A stretch of DNA of 64,000 bases, taken from contig JAFBJZ010000665.1 of assembly GCA_016785225.1 (NCBI GenBank), positions 372,001 through 436,000 of the forward strand. Reading direction: 5' to 3'. A program made the position numbers and the translations under genes. Under the pieces are notes generated by a model that saw only the letters and a program-made list of their open reading frames with translations, made no database searches and was not told the origin of the DNA. Source of the stretch: Psettodes erumei (lineage: Eukaryota; Chordata; Actinopteri; Pleuronectiformes; Psettodidae). Of the stretch, positions 12,292 through 27,200 are shown in pieces. Every line of letters begins with the position of its first letter. Positions within the stretch are counted from its first letter, which is position 1.

Positions 12292-15200
12292 ATGATGATG
12301 GCCGGCGGTGGCGGAGCCGCCGTGGACCATAACGGGATCTACTCCAACCCGAACCTGCACAGCCTGCAGCAGCCCCACATGGAGGCTGACAACCCGGACT
12401 CCCGCAAGCGACCGCTGGAAACTCCGACGGAGGAGGCCGGCTGTACCAAGCGTACCAACACCGGAGGTAAGAGAGGCGCACAACAACAAGCGGCTCATCC
12501 GCCGCGTCTCCTCCACATGGAGTCCAAATCTGTTGCCGAACAATCCCCCTTTTTTGGGTGCGCCGGTGGGAGTATGACACCCCACCTCGCTGCATTGCAA
12601 AGAACCCACACGCAGCGTGGATGTGGGCCGCGGGTCAGCCCGCAACATGCAGCACCTGTGCGCTCGGTTGGCACTTTGAAACACTCGCGCTGTTCGTGGC
12701 TGTTACTCCATGTCCCAGCAGGGAGAGCGGGCGGCCTGACTGAGGGAGTGACCTCCTCAGCTCAGGTCAGCTTTGAGTTTGAACCCAGTCACCCTCCCCC
12801 TGCCTCACATCTGGAGCTTTACTGAAGTGATGGTGATGATGGTGATGGCTTTAATATCACAAAGAAGTGTATTGGTGGTGGAGGTATTGCTTGTCCTCTC
12901 AGACTAATGCTTGCTTGGGCGGCGACCACACTGGAAAGTGTTCACACCCTGTGCATCAGGACCTCCTCTGTAGTTTGGGAACCACTCCCCTATAAAGTCC
13001 AGAACAAATATGTCCCCCAATCAACTAATAGGCCTTAGCTTTACGATTTCTTAACGGCCTAATAAACTGAAATACAAGGTGAACAGTGGCAGTGCCATCG
13101 AAAAGGGAACTACCCCTTGATCACTTGAGATGTGTGATGGACTTTGTATATTTTGTGTCAGGAGTTAAGGTTTTTTGTACGAATTTGAAGGTGAGCCACA
13201 ACAAGAAGGGTGCACACTCATCACCGCTTTCAAATGCAAGTTATTTATAGGTGGGCCTGTTGTTTGCCACACCAGAAAGTTTCTACTGTTAGGGCACTGC
13301 GTGATGATAAAATTATGATTCTGGACTATATTAGCATTGCTAATGAAAAACATGGAGGTGTTGAACAAACAGAGCCGAATGGTGTAGCTGTTGTAAGATT
13401 ACAATTTGCTGGCAGGAAAAAAAAGTGGTTGGTTTCGTCTCTCCCTGCAGGAAGTTTTAACGCACACATTTAAAATAAAGGATAAGAACAGGTCGGAAAT
13501 TGCAGACTCTTCACAGAATATCAGAGAATAGCGAGACGTGCTTGGTGTGGCAAAGAAGCCTACAGAAACACTGCAGCACCATTTTAGCAAACTGACCCTG
13601 ATTTGTGTTTGTGGAGGAGACATGGTGGTGGCCAAGGAAGAATCTACAGTGAGGTGTGTGCACACTTGCGTTATTAGTCATCAGTAAGACGTTGGAGTGC
13701 AGCAGGGAGGATGACTGCTGCTTCAAGCTGCCAGCTACTGTACGTCTTATTCCAGATTGTGATTGTTACAGTCTGCACAGCTCACAGGGAACCACATATT
13801 CAATAACTTAATGCTAATGAGCTGTCCACAGAGAGCAGGCAGCTCCTTCGCCATATGTTACTAAAATGTGTCTGTCTTTGTATCCCAGACACCCCTCCAT
13901 TCACTGATGGCAGCATTATACCCTATTTCTAACAGCGTGAGTGCATCTCTGCTGCACCTCCAAATTGTTATTTCAGCAAGGCAGAGAAGGACCCCTGTGC
14001 CACCAGACAGTATTTTCGAGCAGATTCAGCCTCCATATGTCCCCCGTTAGCTCTCCTAAAACCCCCGTAGAGCAGAAAAGTCACGTGGCGTTTTTCTCAT
14101 CCAACACCGAGGTAAAATGAATGGCGAGGTGGTGTGAAATTGCATCTGGGAAAATCTTAATAGATACTACAAATGCATAATTCACACAGAAGCTTTTTCT
14201 GTTTAGCAGCCAGACTCCATCTTCTTTAAAGGCATCTCTGTATCGCAGCCTCCCAGATGTTTAAAATCTGGAGCTGCACAATTAACAGTGTGGTGATGAA
14301 AAAGCAATCTTAAAAAAAAAACCCAGCTGTGTCTCGCTCTGAAGAGGATTGTTGTTGTTTTTCGTGTTTGAGTCGTTTGAGGTGTTTTAGATTCCTTCCC
14401 CAACAAGATCTTATCTGCATCATATACCTGATTGAACAATGAGCAAATCCTGTTTATACACTTTGATATTTGCTCCTCCTTTGTGCATTTGTGGAAAAAG
14501 GTGGACTCATGCAATTCATAATGCAAATAATAATGTCGTATACAGTATACTTTTCACCATCACAATCGCCAAGAATGACCATTTACAATAAATATTAAGA
14601 GTCAGGAATTGAATGAATGAATAATGAATGAGTAAAACTACTGCTTTATTCTTAGCCTATAAAATCTTAGTGAAGTAGTGGCCATAGATACGACAAACCC
14701 CATGGTAACTTGTGCTTAATAAATTAATTAGAGAACCACTCGTTTATGTAACCACTGTAATGTGTATTTCTCACATGTGCACTTTATTTAATGTATAGAT
14801 CGACCTGATCAGTTGAGTGAAGCAGCATCTATACACCCTGTAGCTCTTTAAAATGACTGCAAATGCAAATGTTTTGTTGTAAAATAATACTCAAATGTAC
14901 AGGCTGGCTTAGCATTCTCTCAAAAGTGTTAGTGTGTTCAGTAGCTCATCTAAATGAGATTTATGAAGGTGAAATGGCAGCAATCTACTGGTCATCGTAA
15001 TAGATCTTTCAGGCTAATCTGGCCCACAGATTATATGTAACTCTCCTACACAAAACAGACGTTTCCCTAACATCTTGTGAGCCAGTGCTTTGTGTAATGT
15101 GTTTTAGCATCGCCTCCCATTCCATGTGAACTCTGTGCATTATATGTAACATTGCTAAACCAGCAGCCTGTCTGGCGATGCTGGTAGACAGCCTGATAAG

Positions 15201-18200
15201 CCTTAGCCATCCCTGTAATCACCGAGCCCTCGACCGCGTCTGATATTGATCACGTTTCGCCTACCGAACTGATCATTAACATGACTGGCAGTTACAACAA
15301 AGAGAAGAAAGCCTGTGCTCTTTCAAAGCTGAGCCCCCCTCATTGTGCATTAAGAGCCGTGGACACTGAATGAGGGAAATTACTCCTCTTTTATCAGCAT
15401 TGCCCCTCTCTCCTCAGAATGAGCATCTTTCATTCATTTCGCTTTCTAATTACCCATACTCTGAGCCCATGTTGCTGGCAAGCACGCGCCTTCCAAAAAG
15501 GTTGTGAGGCTGAGGGATTAGGTATGATCTCGTAATGTTGCTAATGGAAAGGTTGGCACAGGAATGTGAGCTGCATTTGTTTTCAAATTTTTTGGTGGGA
15601 AGGACACAGGTGCCCTTGCAGAGTGATGTGACGTGAGTGGACTGTGAATTTGCCAGGTGGCAGTGAAAGAGAGAATGAGAGGAAAAGAGAGAAAAGGAGA
15701 GATAGACCGGGAGAGGGAGTGGAGTCTACGGGGAGGCTGTGTCTATATACCACAGCATCTCTCAGTGAGCGAGGCTGGTAGAATTTTCTGGAAGGCATTT
15801 GCTCCAAAACCAAACGGGCCGCGGTTTTAGGGTTTGATTTGTGGATGAAAGTAATCAGTAGTCGGGGGGAGAAAAAAAAGGATTTTCTTTTTTTTACAGG
15901 TTCCCTGGAAGGCACTGTTAAATGAAGTTGAACCCCCCCACTCCTTCCCCCTCCCCGTGTCCACACGCAGACACCACCATGCATGCACATTGCTATTTTC
16001 ACACACATTCAGTCACTTAAGATACCTCTCGGTGCAAGATTTATAGGCGTAGTGATTGGCTTCATCACCCCCCTCCACCATTCTGCGGCACTGCCATTTG
16101 CAATGGTTGATGAGCCCCTCCGCCCTCTCAAACATGGCCGTCTAAGGGATTGGGGGTGGGGGAAAGGAGGAGAGGAGGGTGGATGGCGTAAGGCACGCTG
16201 TCTCAGATCACTCCTCCTCCACCTCCTCCATCATCTGCTCGTGTTATCCGTACACCTCTTCAGCCGCTGCTGAAGGTCACTCTACATGCCTCCCCATACA
16301 GCGCTGAAGCCCGCTCGCTCAGCCACTTCACCTTTGTCACTTTCCACAAAAAAAAGTGAGTGAATGGACTGCCATACTTTATAGTGCTGCGTCAAAAGAG
16401 GCGGAGTAGGGGGAGAAAATTCAATTTTTTGGGACCGGCATCGGGAGGCGGGGGCATGACGTGTCGGAGGGAGGAGGCTTTCCATTGGCCAAGGGAGGCG
16501 TCAGTCCTGCGCGCTGCTGCAGACGGACAGGCCACTCGATGAATATGGATGAGAGCAGTGAAAAGGGTGATGCGGCAGGGAAGACCCCCCCCTTCAAACC
16601 GATGCAGGCTTGAACAATGCGTGCCGTCTTTCACTGAAAACACTGAGAGCCTGCATTAGCATTTTCTCAGACAATTGAGGCTCTGGCCAGCTGCAGGCAT
16701 GGCTCGGATGCTGCGGTGAAATCTCTTTTTCTGCATCCACTGATGAATTAAACCGCGGTGAAAAAGGTCGACCGGCCGCATTCCTCAACACTACCCATTG
16801 CACCTATGCCTAGGCTAACGTTAACATCCCCTTTAGAGATTGTGCCCCGGCATTGATGGCGATCTGACAGAGGACTTGAGAAGCAGCAGATCTCAGAATG
16901 GGTAAGCCTCAAACTCTTTTTGTCTGACTTGTTGAATTTATCCATCATGCTAGACTACGTGCCTATTTCATAAACCGAAAGCTCATGTGCTCATTGTCGC
17001 TCATTTTTGTTCCATCGTCCTTGCTGCCTGTCAGCAGCAGGTTAGTCCATTGAAATGCAGAATGGGTACTCGGAAGGGTAGTGAGAAGGAGGGAGGACGG
17101 TCACAAGGCATTTCCTCCTGACCCACCCCCCTTGAGTGACTTAACTAAACACATTTGGCTCAGCTTCTGTGTCTCTCCTCCAAGCCATCCTTCTAGTGTT
17201 TGGAAGCAGGGGTTTGAACTAACACCCCACTGGCTTAGCTTTCCCAATGTGCCCCACTGCTCCCGTTCCCTGGCGGATTGCAGCAACAGATTGCCATGTT
17301 TACTCTACCACATGACGCCATTAAAACCTGTTACTGTGATCTCAGACACCAGGACGGAATTAATTGTTGAGTAAAGACAGCAAACGTGGCTGTGAGGGTG
17401 ATGGAGGGAATCTTCGTGGCACCCTCCCCCCCCCCGCCGGGTTTACTCTGGCTGAAGACGAGCAGAAAGTTACGCAGTGGGTTTGGGCTTGTCTGTCAAC
17501 AACAGGTCTTCGGATGTATCGTCCAAATTAAATTCTGTGTGTGACTCCAGTATCAGATATCTTGTGAAAGCAGGGAGGGCTCAAAAGCTTTATGGCGACT
17601 GTGTCAGTCATGCATGATCTTTATTTTTTCACCAAGGTCATTTTATTGTTGTTCGTTGTGAGAAAAGCAGAGAGCTGACTGCAATGTAGCATGTAATTCC
17701 AAAGACCAGACAATGGCCAGAGATGATTAGAGCTGGTTATGTGTTGTCTATATAAAGGTGTTTCTCTTTTCTTTTGTGTGGATGGACACAGAAAAAAAAA
17801 AAAAATATATATATATATATATATACTGTCTTTTCATTGTGGAGTAAATGTTGTGCTTTTACTCAAACCTGGGAATAATATGTTCTGGGATCTGGGATTG
17901 TCTCCACAACCACAGGCAATTAATCAAAAATATAAAGTGAAATTCCGCTAACAATCACGTCATTCCCTGTATAGTTGTCAGAGCCATCGGATATGGGTGA
18001 TATGCATGAAAACAAGCCTGTGTTTGAATGGAACATGAGGGGCATATTAATGCAATAAGGAGAAGAGCTAACTTGTAGGCTGTGAAATTCCCCGTCACGG
18101 TGTCAAAAGTGCCACGCTCATTCCCATCTGAATCTAATGAGTGCATTACAGAGGCAACAGGTTGGTCTCAATGCAGGGTGGGTACGCCTCCATCCATCCG

Positions 18201-21200
18201 TCTTTCCTCCCCACCGTGCCGTTCAAAGCCCCAACGCTCGATACCCTCCACAGCACATGGGATGCAGCAGCATGGTGACAGACCCCCTTGTGCCTCTGGC
18301 ATCTGCAGTCACAAATCTGAATCACTCCACACCTGGAAACTTATTAGAGATCTTGTCAGGCAAAGGTAGACGGTGACGTCATCCTCGAGGCAGCTGAAAT
18401 GGATCGAACATGACGTCATGGCATCGAAATCAGCATGCAGAGGAGATTTTGATATTTGTGTCAGCGCTTTAGTGTAGTACGTTTGCACCTGTACCGAGTG
18501 TTTACCATGACGTCATCGACATAATAATCAGAATTCATTGGGGAATCTCAGCCGCCCCACATCTATAAATATGATATTTTGGATGTGTTGTCGGCGGGTT
18601 CTTTGATTGTATTTGGGTCTAAGCTCATTGTGTGGTTGATTGCTTTTTGCTATATTAGTGCACTCAGTGTGATCAGGGTTTTCTTGGACAGATACTTCAC
18701 CCACTTTGGTGCTGATTAATTCTTAATTAGAATTGTAGCAAAAGGAACTTTCCTCGCTGAAAGGGGGAAAAAAGATGATGACTACAAATTCCTCAAACTG
18801 ACGTGCTGTCAGTCACTGACTTCCGCAAGCCACCGTAAGCCACACAAGCCCCTTCCAAAATGGAGGAGATTTAGACCGTCTTGGCAGTTTACCCTAGGAA
18901 CAAATCTGTGGGATTGGTTCCCATATGCTACCCTCACGTCTGTTAATTACAAAGGATCGCTTTATGTTGGCATTGAACTGCATGGATAAGGACTGCGTGT
19001 GTTAGCATTTCCACCTCTGTGTGTAAGTGTGTTTCGCAGAAAATACAGAATACGTTTTACATTCAGACTGCAGCGTTCGCTCTACAGTCCTCTTATTCAT
19101 GTGTGAACAGTGATTAGTAATGCCGGACAGCTATGTATTTAGTCAGAGGTGGCTAAAACTCCTTGAAAACAGTTAAAATTAGACCCCTGCAAACTGGAAA
19201 GGAGGTCATCACTTACTCGATGAGAAATCTGGGACAGGACACTGAACATGTCACCAATCTCCAATAAAATGTGAATGTGCTGAAAATGACAAAGGACTTA
19301 AAAGGCACAATCTCTTTTCAAATACCTCCGCTTCGGCAGAGGAACACAGAGACATGATTTTGTTATTGCATTCCCCCCATACAGTATATGCCGAAGCTGC
19401 GTGTTCCCCTGGTGGGTTTTTGCTTGTTCAGGGCTTTGGGGGCAGTGGATGGTGTATATGGTGATGTGCAGAGCTACTTTACGAGATGTGACCCTTTCTC
19501 ACTTTGTGCCCCCCCCCCCCGCAGAGGAGGGCGAGTACTTCCTGAAGGTGCTGATCCCCAGCTATGCAGCTGGCTCTATAATTGGCAAGGGTGGCCAGAC
19601 CATTGTCCAACTGCAGAAAGAGACGGGTGCCACCATTAAGCTGTCCAAATCCAAAGACTTCTACCCAGGTAAGAATCAACACTCACACTGACTCAGACTC
19701 TGACACTGACTCCTGACGCAGCTGAAAGACTGATGGTTTGGTGCAACAGAACATCAAGAACATCTGCTATTTCCTCCTCATTTGGCTTTCCATTAACAAT
19801 TGCATTATATTTCAATCACACAACAAACGTACACCCTTTGATCTTGGTTGTCCTCATGTCCTTGAGGGAAGGGAACATGTAGATAATACTGCTGTCAGGC
19901 GCTGCATTCAAGTCTGCAGGAAGTTTCAGTTTCAATTAAGTTGCTTGGCTAGCAGGTTGCACACTTCAGTGCACGGTTCCTGTTTTTTTGGACTTCCTGG
20001 TTCCATCTCGGTGCGCCGCATGAACCATCACACTTTTCTGAAGGGAATTCTGAGAAATTGTGCAGCGCTGCCATTTTTTGTCCCAACAAGAACGAGTGCT
20101 AATTCTGTGATGCAGAGGATGCGTAGCATGCATCAAAAGCATTGATTGTACCTGAGAGTCTCACTCCAAAAAAACAAGAAAAGGCAACAGGAGAAGGATG
20201 CTTGTGCGGCGCGGTGACCCCTATCACACAGAGGTCAAAACCGAACCAGCTTATCATCCAGACACGAATGCCTGAGTCGTAGAGGAGTCTGGATGTTTGT
20301 CCTTCATGCCTCAGAGGATTTCTCAACCTGGTGAAAAATAACAGGTGCTGAGCGCCTCGCTGCTTATTAGGTCCAGATGTTTTCTGTGATAACTCACACA
20401 AGAAAATTATGCCTGTGTTGTAGTATGCTTTTTACTGTCTACATATTTAGAATATATGAATATATAATTAACTGTTTAGATAGTAAATAGGTAGCAGTGC
20501 ACATAGACTTTGAAATATAAGAGGCAAAAAATATATATGTTTATTTTTATGTAGAAAACAAAATATGACAGATAGGACGGGAAAAATGGACTTCATGTTA
20601 GAATTTTACCTGCTCAGTTGGGAGTTACATGTGATATATTAGACTGCCTGAACCGTGGCAAAGAATTACTGAGCACTGGGGGAGAGGAAAAGAGGGATGT
20701 GCTGGCAAATATTTTTCCTGTGCTTTTTCTTCCACCGTGTTTCTTTTAGCCACGATGACAGGAACGCCAGGGCATTGCTCGAAATTCTCTGCACGCGAGA
20801 CCGGCTGCGTTTTGAGGGAATGAATTATGGCCACTTTGCTGGCATAGGAACACATGAGAAGAGTGATATGTGTCTTTATTTCTCTCTTTGGATTGTGGAT
20901 GTGTTCATAGGCCACCACCTGCTCTGCCCATCCCCCTACTCATTATCGTGATGAGTGAGAAGAGGAGTTCAGGGAGAGGGTGCTGGCAAGGATTTGATTG
21001 GGCGGTTGTTCTGGCCCACACAAGTAAAATGAAACGACTGTTACTGTATACTGCACAATAGCTGAGAGTGCCACGTTCTGAGAAGTCAGTAGAGGCCAAG
21101 CCTTTAAAAAACTCTTGCCGTTTTAAGTGTGATCAACTCGGTGGAGTTCTTTATGGCAATAAAAATTTCGGTCCTTAATTTTTGAGGCAAGCAACTCAAC

Positions 21201-24200
21201 ATGTCATGCTAATCGGCCACATCTGTTTTACCGTACTTGTTGCAAGTGTTGAATCAGGTGCGATCTTCGCTAACATAGCATGCTAATACCATTACACACA
21301 GTTCACGCCCCCCCATCTCTCATCCTGCGGCAGCCTGAGGCACACTCCAACTACAGCACAATCGCACACTCGAGAAATCAAGGGACAACAACCGATGCAG
21401 CCATTTCCTTCCGCAGTCCTCTTTCTGACAGCTCAGTCTGAGGCCTCCCACCCACCTCACGTCGCCCATCCGTCAGTGGAAGACATGAGACCATGAATTC
21501 AAAGGTCTTGACGGGAACGGTACAACTGGGCCCTGCTGCAGCTGACTGAGATGGATGAGCGGAGATAGTGAAGGGTGTGGATGATGCATGATTGTATGTG
21601 AGCGAGGGGATGTGGGGGGGGTGCAGGCCCAGAAATAGCTTGTTTCAATCTCTCTCTGTGGACATGACCCTTCTCCCAGCTGTATTCAAGCTGCTCCAAC
21701 ACACGCCAAGTTTCCTCTTCCCTCAGCCCCACTCACTGTTTCACTCAGATTTGGTTCCCGGTAGTCCGAGAGTTTGAGCCAGATAAGATTACATCACGCT
21801 TCTCTTAAAATTTTGTTTGCATGACTTTTTTCTTTGTTTATCATATAGTTTGAACCCATCTGAACTGTTGAATGGCTGAATGATTTGAGCCCTCATAAAA
21901 TACAGCATGCTATGCATTCTCACCACTCATGTTGTGCATTCAGCACACAAACACACACACACCTACTCACACCTACTCACACACATCTGAATATTTAAGC
22001 AGCTGCAGAGGGAGCCGTGGGAGTTCACAATTTTGAACATCAGCTTAGAAACAAACCCTCAAACCCTTTGCTTTGTGCAGCTGTCCTCTGGCCAAGTACG
22101 TGTCTTGAGTTACTTTGGACAGCACGAACAGATGAGGTTGTTGTGATGTCATAGAAACACAGGGAGTAGGCTATGTTTCCATTATCCGATCATTAAAATA
22201 TCACAACCTCATACTGGACAGCACCACTACTCCTAGTGTATAAGTTGCTATTTCCTTTTTTTTAAAAAAAGAGCAGACAAATAACAAATTACAGAAAGGG
22301 AACACTTGGCTGTTTTTCAGCTGTATACTATCACGTCTGTCTAGGATGACGTCATGGCAAGGGATTTCAATCTAATGGAAAGGTTCAGCCTTTTCTTTCT
22401 CCAATTCTATGTCTGTCAGCTTTCAACCAGGAACAGTTGTTACACTGCAGTATTTTAAAATGTTGTAATGCTTTATGGTGCCAACAACCAAACAACTGCT
22501 GCAATTTCATCATTGGGAAAAGTCAGTTAATTAAAGGGGCCATCCACCAATTGTATGCAGAAAGTTTACTTGTCAGGAAGAGTATTGTCAGCCAGTGAAA
22601 ACAGTGGAATGATCTCTGCAGTGGCTGGAGAGGGAGTTTTCCAAAGTCTGAAAGAAATAACCGTGATGATGTCGTCAATGTTGTGTTGGTTTGGGCTCGG
22701 GTGTGCCACATTTTTAATAGAAAGCTGGTGTTACAAAACTGGAGGTGTGAAGTTTGAAAGATGTGGGAATGTAGTGGGCAGGAAGCTTCTAATGAAAAAC
22801 ACTGTCCCGATTTTCCTGGAGCTTGACCCCACAAAGGGGACTAAAAGCAGGTCTATGTCTTGGTCTTTGCTTCCTCAAAACTGACCATTCTCTTTTTGTC
22901 TCTTGCAAGTCCCCAGTGTGGAGGTGCAATACTAAATTTCTTTCAGCACCCACAACTCTGAAAATGTTAGTTTAAATAAAATGTGTAGCTATATGTTAAT
23001 TCCTTTATTTTCCAACTCCTCAATTAATTCCCAGACTCCTACTGTCTGCTAGTATCCAACCTGTGCATTAAGCCTTCAAACATAAACAACCACATAGGTT
23101 GTTTTGATGGGCGTGCCAGATCTTTGTCGTTGTGGTTAAAGTAATAAACTGGCTCATGGAATGGTCACGGGTTGGATAGTTTTGGGTACAAGAGCTACGT
23201 GGTGAGGTTTAGGAAGTTATCATGGTTTTGGGTTAACTGAGTACTTATTTTATTTATTTTGTATTAAAGTTCAAGGACCTTCGTCATCATGTTGCAAAAA
23301 TAAACATGCAGTTAAACTGGTGGAACAGTTAAAACAATGTTGACTTCTGGTATCAAATGGGAAATCAACATAGGTCCTTTTACTCCGTCACCAAGCTTCT
23401 CCTTTGCTTCTGTCATATGACCATGGCCACTAGAGGTCACCTAAAAATAAAATGTAGCCTAAAAATTGGTCATAATAAGCAACTTCATAGACAACCTACG
23501 GGTTCAATCTGTTTTACAGGAGAACAGTCTCAAACTGGGACAAGTTATCAGTAGTCAGTAGATTGAGATAAACTTTTTGTGCTTGCCCACTAATTAAATT
23601 GTGTCACTATGTAGTATAATTTTGTGTATGTCAGTTGCAGTACAGTGCACATTAATTCAGGGTTTTTTGCATGTTAAAATGCTTGTTGGAAAACAAGATA
23701 TTACTTCTGATTTCATCATTTTGTACTAACGGCATATCTATAAGATTGGCACCAATTGGGATTGTGACTGCATGTCACATTTCAAAAGTTAACTATTAGG
23801 CAAGGCGAGTTTATTTGTAAAGACCAAAACGAACAATTAATGTGTCCTCCTAACAAGCGTTGTCTGTGTATTCACAGCCTGATAGGCCTTTGTATTATTC
23901 CTCTGTGCCATAGTGCTCCTTTGTTGACCAAAAACTATTAAAAACACATTATTGAGTCATACTGTTGCACTGGGCGACATGTTATTTCATTACCATGAAC
24001 ACGGGCACCGTAATTTAGTTTGAGTAAATCCTGCATCGGGAACACCCACACCGCCCTCCTGCTGTAAATACACACTTGGGTACTAAATGTGTATTAATCC
24101 ATGGCTAAAAATACTGTAGTCCCCAGCAAATGCAGTATTTCCACTTGCTTGAGTAATGTTTGCTACAAACTGCACTTTTATTTTATTTGTGATATATTGA

Positions 24201-27200
24201 GATATTTTAAATATGAGAATGAACTTTTTTGTATGTCTTCAGTTGGAACAAATTATCTTGGGGTGGAGAGCCAAAGACAGGCATGGTCCATGAGGTATTA
24301 AGCAATTGACTAATGGCTTGTTGGCTTTGGAGTCCTCTTGAGGTTCGTTGACAGTATAAAAAAAAATATAGACCATCGCCTTAACCTTCAACAACCTTAA
24401 AATGACCACAGATTACTTGGAATTGCTGCAGCCTTTCAGCTCTGATCAAAGTCCTTCCCTGAAATTTTGCACTTTGCCTCTGTATTCCTTTTAATAGTAA
24501 AATCCCTGGTGTATTTTAACGTGGCACAGACATCAGATCCTGCATTACTGCATTCTACAATTCTAAATGGAGCTATCTACAAAGGCTCCCACAGTATTAT
24601 GTTTCTGCCTTTCTTTATAATTTACTGTTAAGAAGCATTACTCCTCTGTCTTACTGCTTATTAGAACCAGATGCATGAAACAATCCAGTTTGTTATTTAA
24701 TGGCTCAGTTTTCTGTACCAAAATCTTTTTTTATAAATGAAAAACAGTGTTTGCTTACTGCCTTGTTTCAAACTAAGGCAACAGCGATCGTTGGGAACTT
24801 GTGGTCAGGATGTGATATAATATAAAAGTTTTCCAAGAGACTGTTTCTGATTTTACTGAATCAAAATGGCATGCTGCAAAACATGCCCACATTTAAAATC
24901 AGTGTTTACATATCAGAATAGCATGCCATATGGAAACAACATGACATGGCGAATATATTCAGCAGTGGGAATTCCAACAAAGGCATTCTAGCTCGATTTG
25001 TGAATAATTACTTCAAAAATCTGCTGATGTGATGACAGTAATTATGGGTGATACTTTATGTGTGGCATGCCTACAGTCTAAATAAATGAGAAAAAGGGTT
25101 TGGCCGAGCTAAGGCACAGGCAGCTGTTACAGACGAGCTTAAGCAACTAGACATAGGTTTTGAAACGCCCTCACTTCAGGTTCAACACAGAGGAATTGGT
25201 CTCTCGGGGAAACCTGAAGGCTGAGATGTGGGATCTCTGGGGCACTGACACATTTCTCCCCCCTACTGACAACAAGAGGACCAGCTAACTCTCACTGCTA
25301 CTCAAAGCCCATGGCTTTTATTGTTAAATTCATCATTTCGAGAATGACAGGCAGGTGCAGCACAGTCAAACCAAGAGGTACCAACTGTGCTGCTCTCAAG
25401 AGCCCTACAAGCCTTCCTTCCTAGCCTGTTTGAGGGATTTTATTTTGGTTGACTCTGGACACATACGTTAACACTCAGACATATGTTAAAATGTGCAGGA
25501 CCATCATTGTCAACAGTTTCATTAAAAGTTCATGCTTTATGCTTTTTCGTGTGTGACTATTATCGAGAACTTAGGGAAATTGCAGAAATAAGGTCAGTTG
25601 CAGATCAGATGCTCTTTCCACCATTTTGCCCAATTAGAGGATTCTAGAGCTTTTCCTGATATGGTTGAACTGACCTATTGATTATTTTAGTCTCTTGTAT
25701 AAAACCAATCCGTCGTGATTTTGGGGTAGTTTCACATTCATTTTAGAATTTCTTGAGTGCTGATTAAAGGCCAGAGGACAGATGCAGCTACGTGTCTCGC
25801 CCGATTTTACAATTTAAGATTCAACTGAGTTACAGACGGAAATGCCAACAATGAAGTAGAGCAGTGCTGCTCAGACACAAGTTCACCTTATTAGCTGGTC
25901 TTTGCCATTTCCAAATTTATCCAATCAATGGGGGAGATGTGACACTTTCCTCTCACCAAATGATCGGCCTAATTCAGATGTGTATGTCCTCTGTTAAGAC
26001 ATTTAAGAAAATTGGCCAGAGAACAGTCAAATGTTAAAAAGAGCAAGGCAGGAAGGTTGATACAAAAGGGAGGGTGTTTAAAAAATCTTGCAAACAAGTA
26101 TAAAAGGCTCGCTGTTGCATCACCTGTTTCCACGGCTCGGCCCCTTAACCATGGCAACGGAATGCCGATTGGGTTGTCAATGTGGGTGTAGAAAGAAGCC
26201 TAGAGGGGGAACAAGTGTGTGTTTGGTCTATTAGAGCTTCTAGGCAAGGACAGGCTCATGTGCTACAGCACTGAAAGAGTTACATCACTGAAGAGGAATG
26301 AGCTCCCCCTCAGAGACCCCCACCTCCCCCACCCCCATGGCTCGCTAACCAAGCACGGTTCTTTCTTTCAGCTGTTTCTCTGTTGATTGTGTAAATGGAA
26401 GAAGCGAGGAATAGCTTAGTAATTGGGTCCCACTGTGAAATGTCAAGGAACATTTTTCACTGCCAAGACGTCTTCATATAAATGTAGATTTGGGTCCAGC
26501 CCGAGCAAATCCCTCAAATCTGGCCGTCAAGCACGTACTTCATGAGCGTACATTAAGAGTAACTGATCACGTGTGCTTTTTCGCCTCCCCCTCTCACAGG
26601 AACGACAGAACGCGTCTGTCTGATACAGGGTACGGTCGAAGCCCTCAATGGTGTTCATAACTTCATTGCGGAAAAGGTCCGTGAGATGCCCCAGAGCGCC
26701 CAGAAACCCGAGCCAGTCAGCATACTGCAACCACAGACCACTGTCAACCCCGACCGTGTCAAACAGGTGAGACGCTGTACAGTGTGTGTATCTGAGGGTG
26801 TGTGGTCACTGCAGGGTGAGGACAGTTCACTTTCAGGACACCTTGTTTCTTAGTTGCCAGTCTTATTTGTTTTCTGGGCCATGACCCACAGTCTGGTAGG
26901 GTCAGGAAAATGTGAGGGTATGTGGTTATTTTTACCTACAGTCTTTCATAGCCGTGTGGCAGCTGCAGCCTAAACCCCTGGGATTAACAAATCGCTGAGT
27001 AAAGCGGGGGCTGGTATAGTATTCTGACTCAGTGAGAGGTGTCCCTCTTTCTGTCCACCATTTATGCTGTTAAAGCCGTCTTGTGTTGCCTTTTATCGCT
27101 ACTTCAGTCTTTCTATTTTTCTACAGGCCAAACTGATCGTACCGAATAGCACAGCCGGGCTGATCATTGGCAAGGGTGGAGCCACAGTGAAAGCAGTGAT

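Larger units (their letters stand above)
12467..19524 (+). other. nova2: nova2 intron 1
   Basis: A 7.1-kb intron with no independent gene. It contains a GC-rich island around 16100-16900 that ends in a probable alternative first exon (listed separately). It also has an A14(TA)n run at 17792-17825 and a 3' acceptor with an almost pure C tract at about 19509-19520. Confidence 0.8.
19669..26599 (+). other. nova2: nova2 intron 2
   Basis: A 6.9-kb intron with no independent gene. It holds dispersed repeats at about 22530-22890, 23080-23450 and 23905-24140 and a short CA run near 21950. Much of the remainder is AT-rich sequence in which I see nothing specific. Confidence 0.75.

Noticed and set aside
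12176..12684. Two antisense frames (139 and 141 codons) over nova2 exon 1
   Set aside because: Composition follows the GC-rich nova2 leader and exon; there are no motifs, and the + strand gene explains the sequence.
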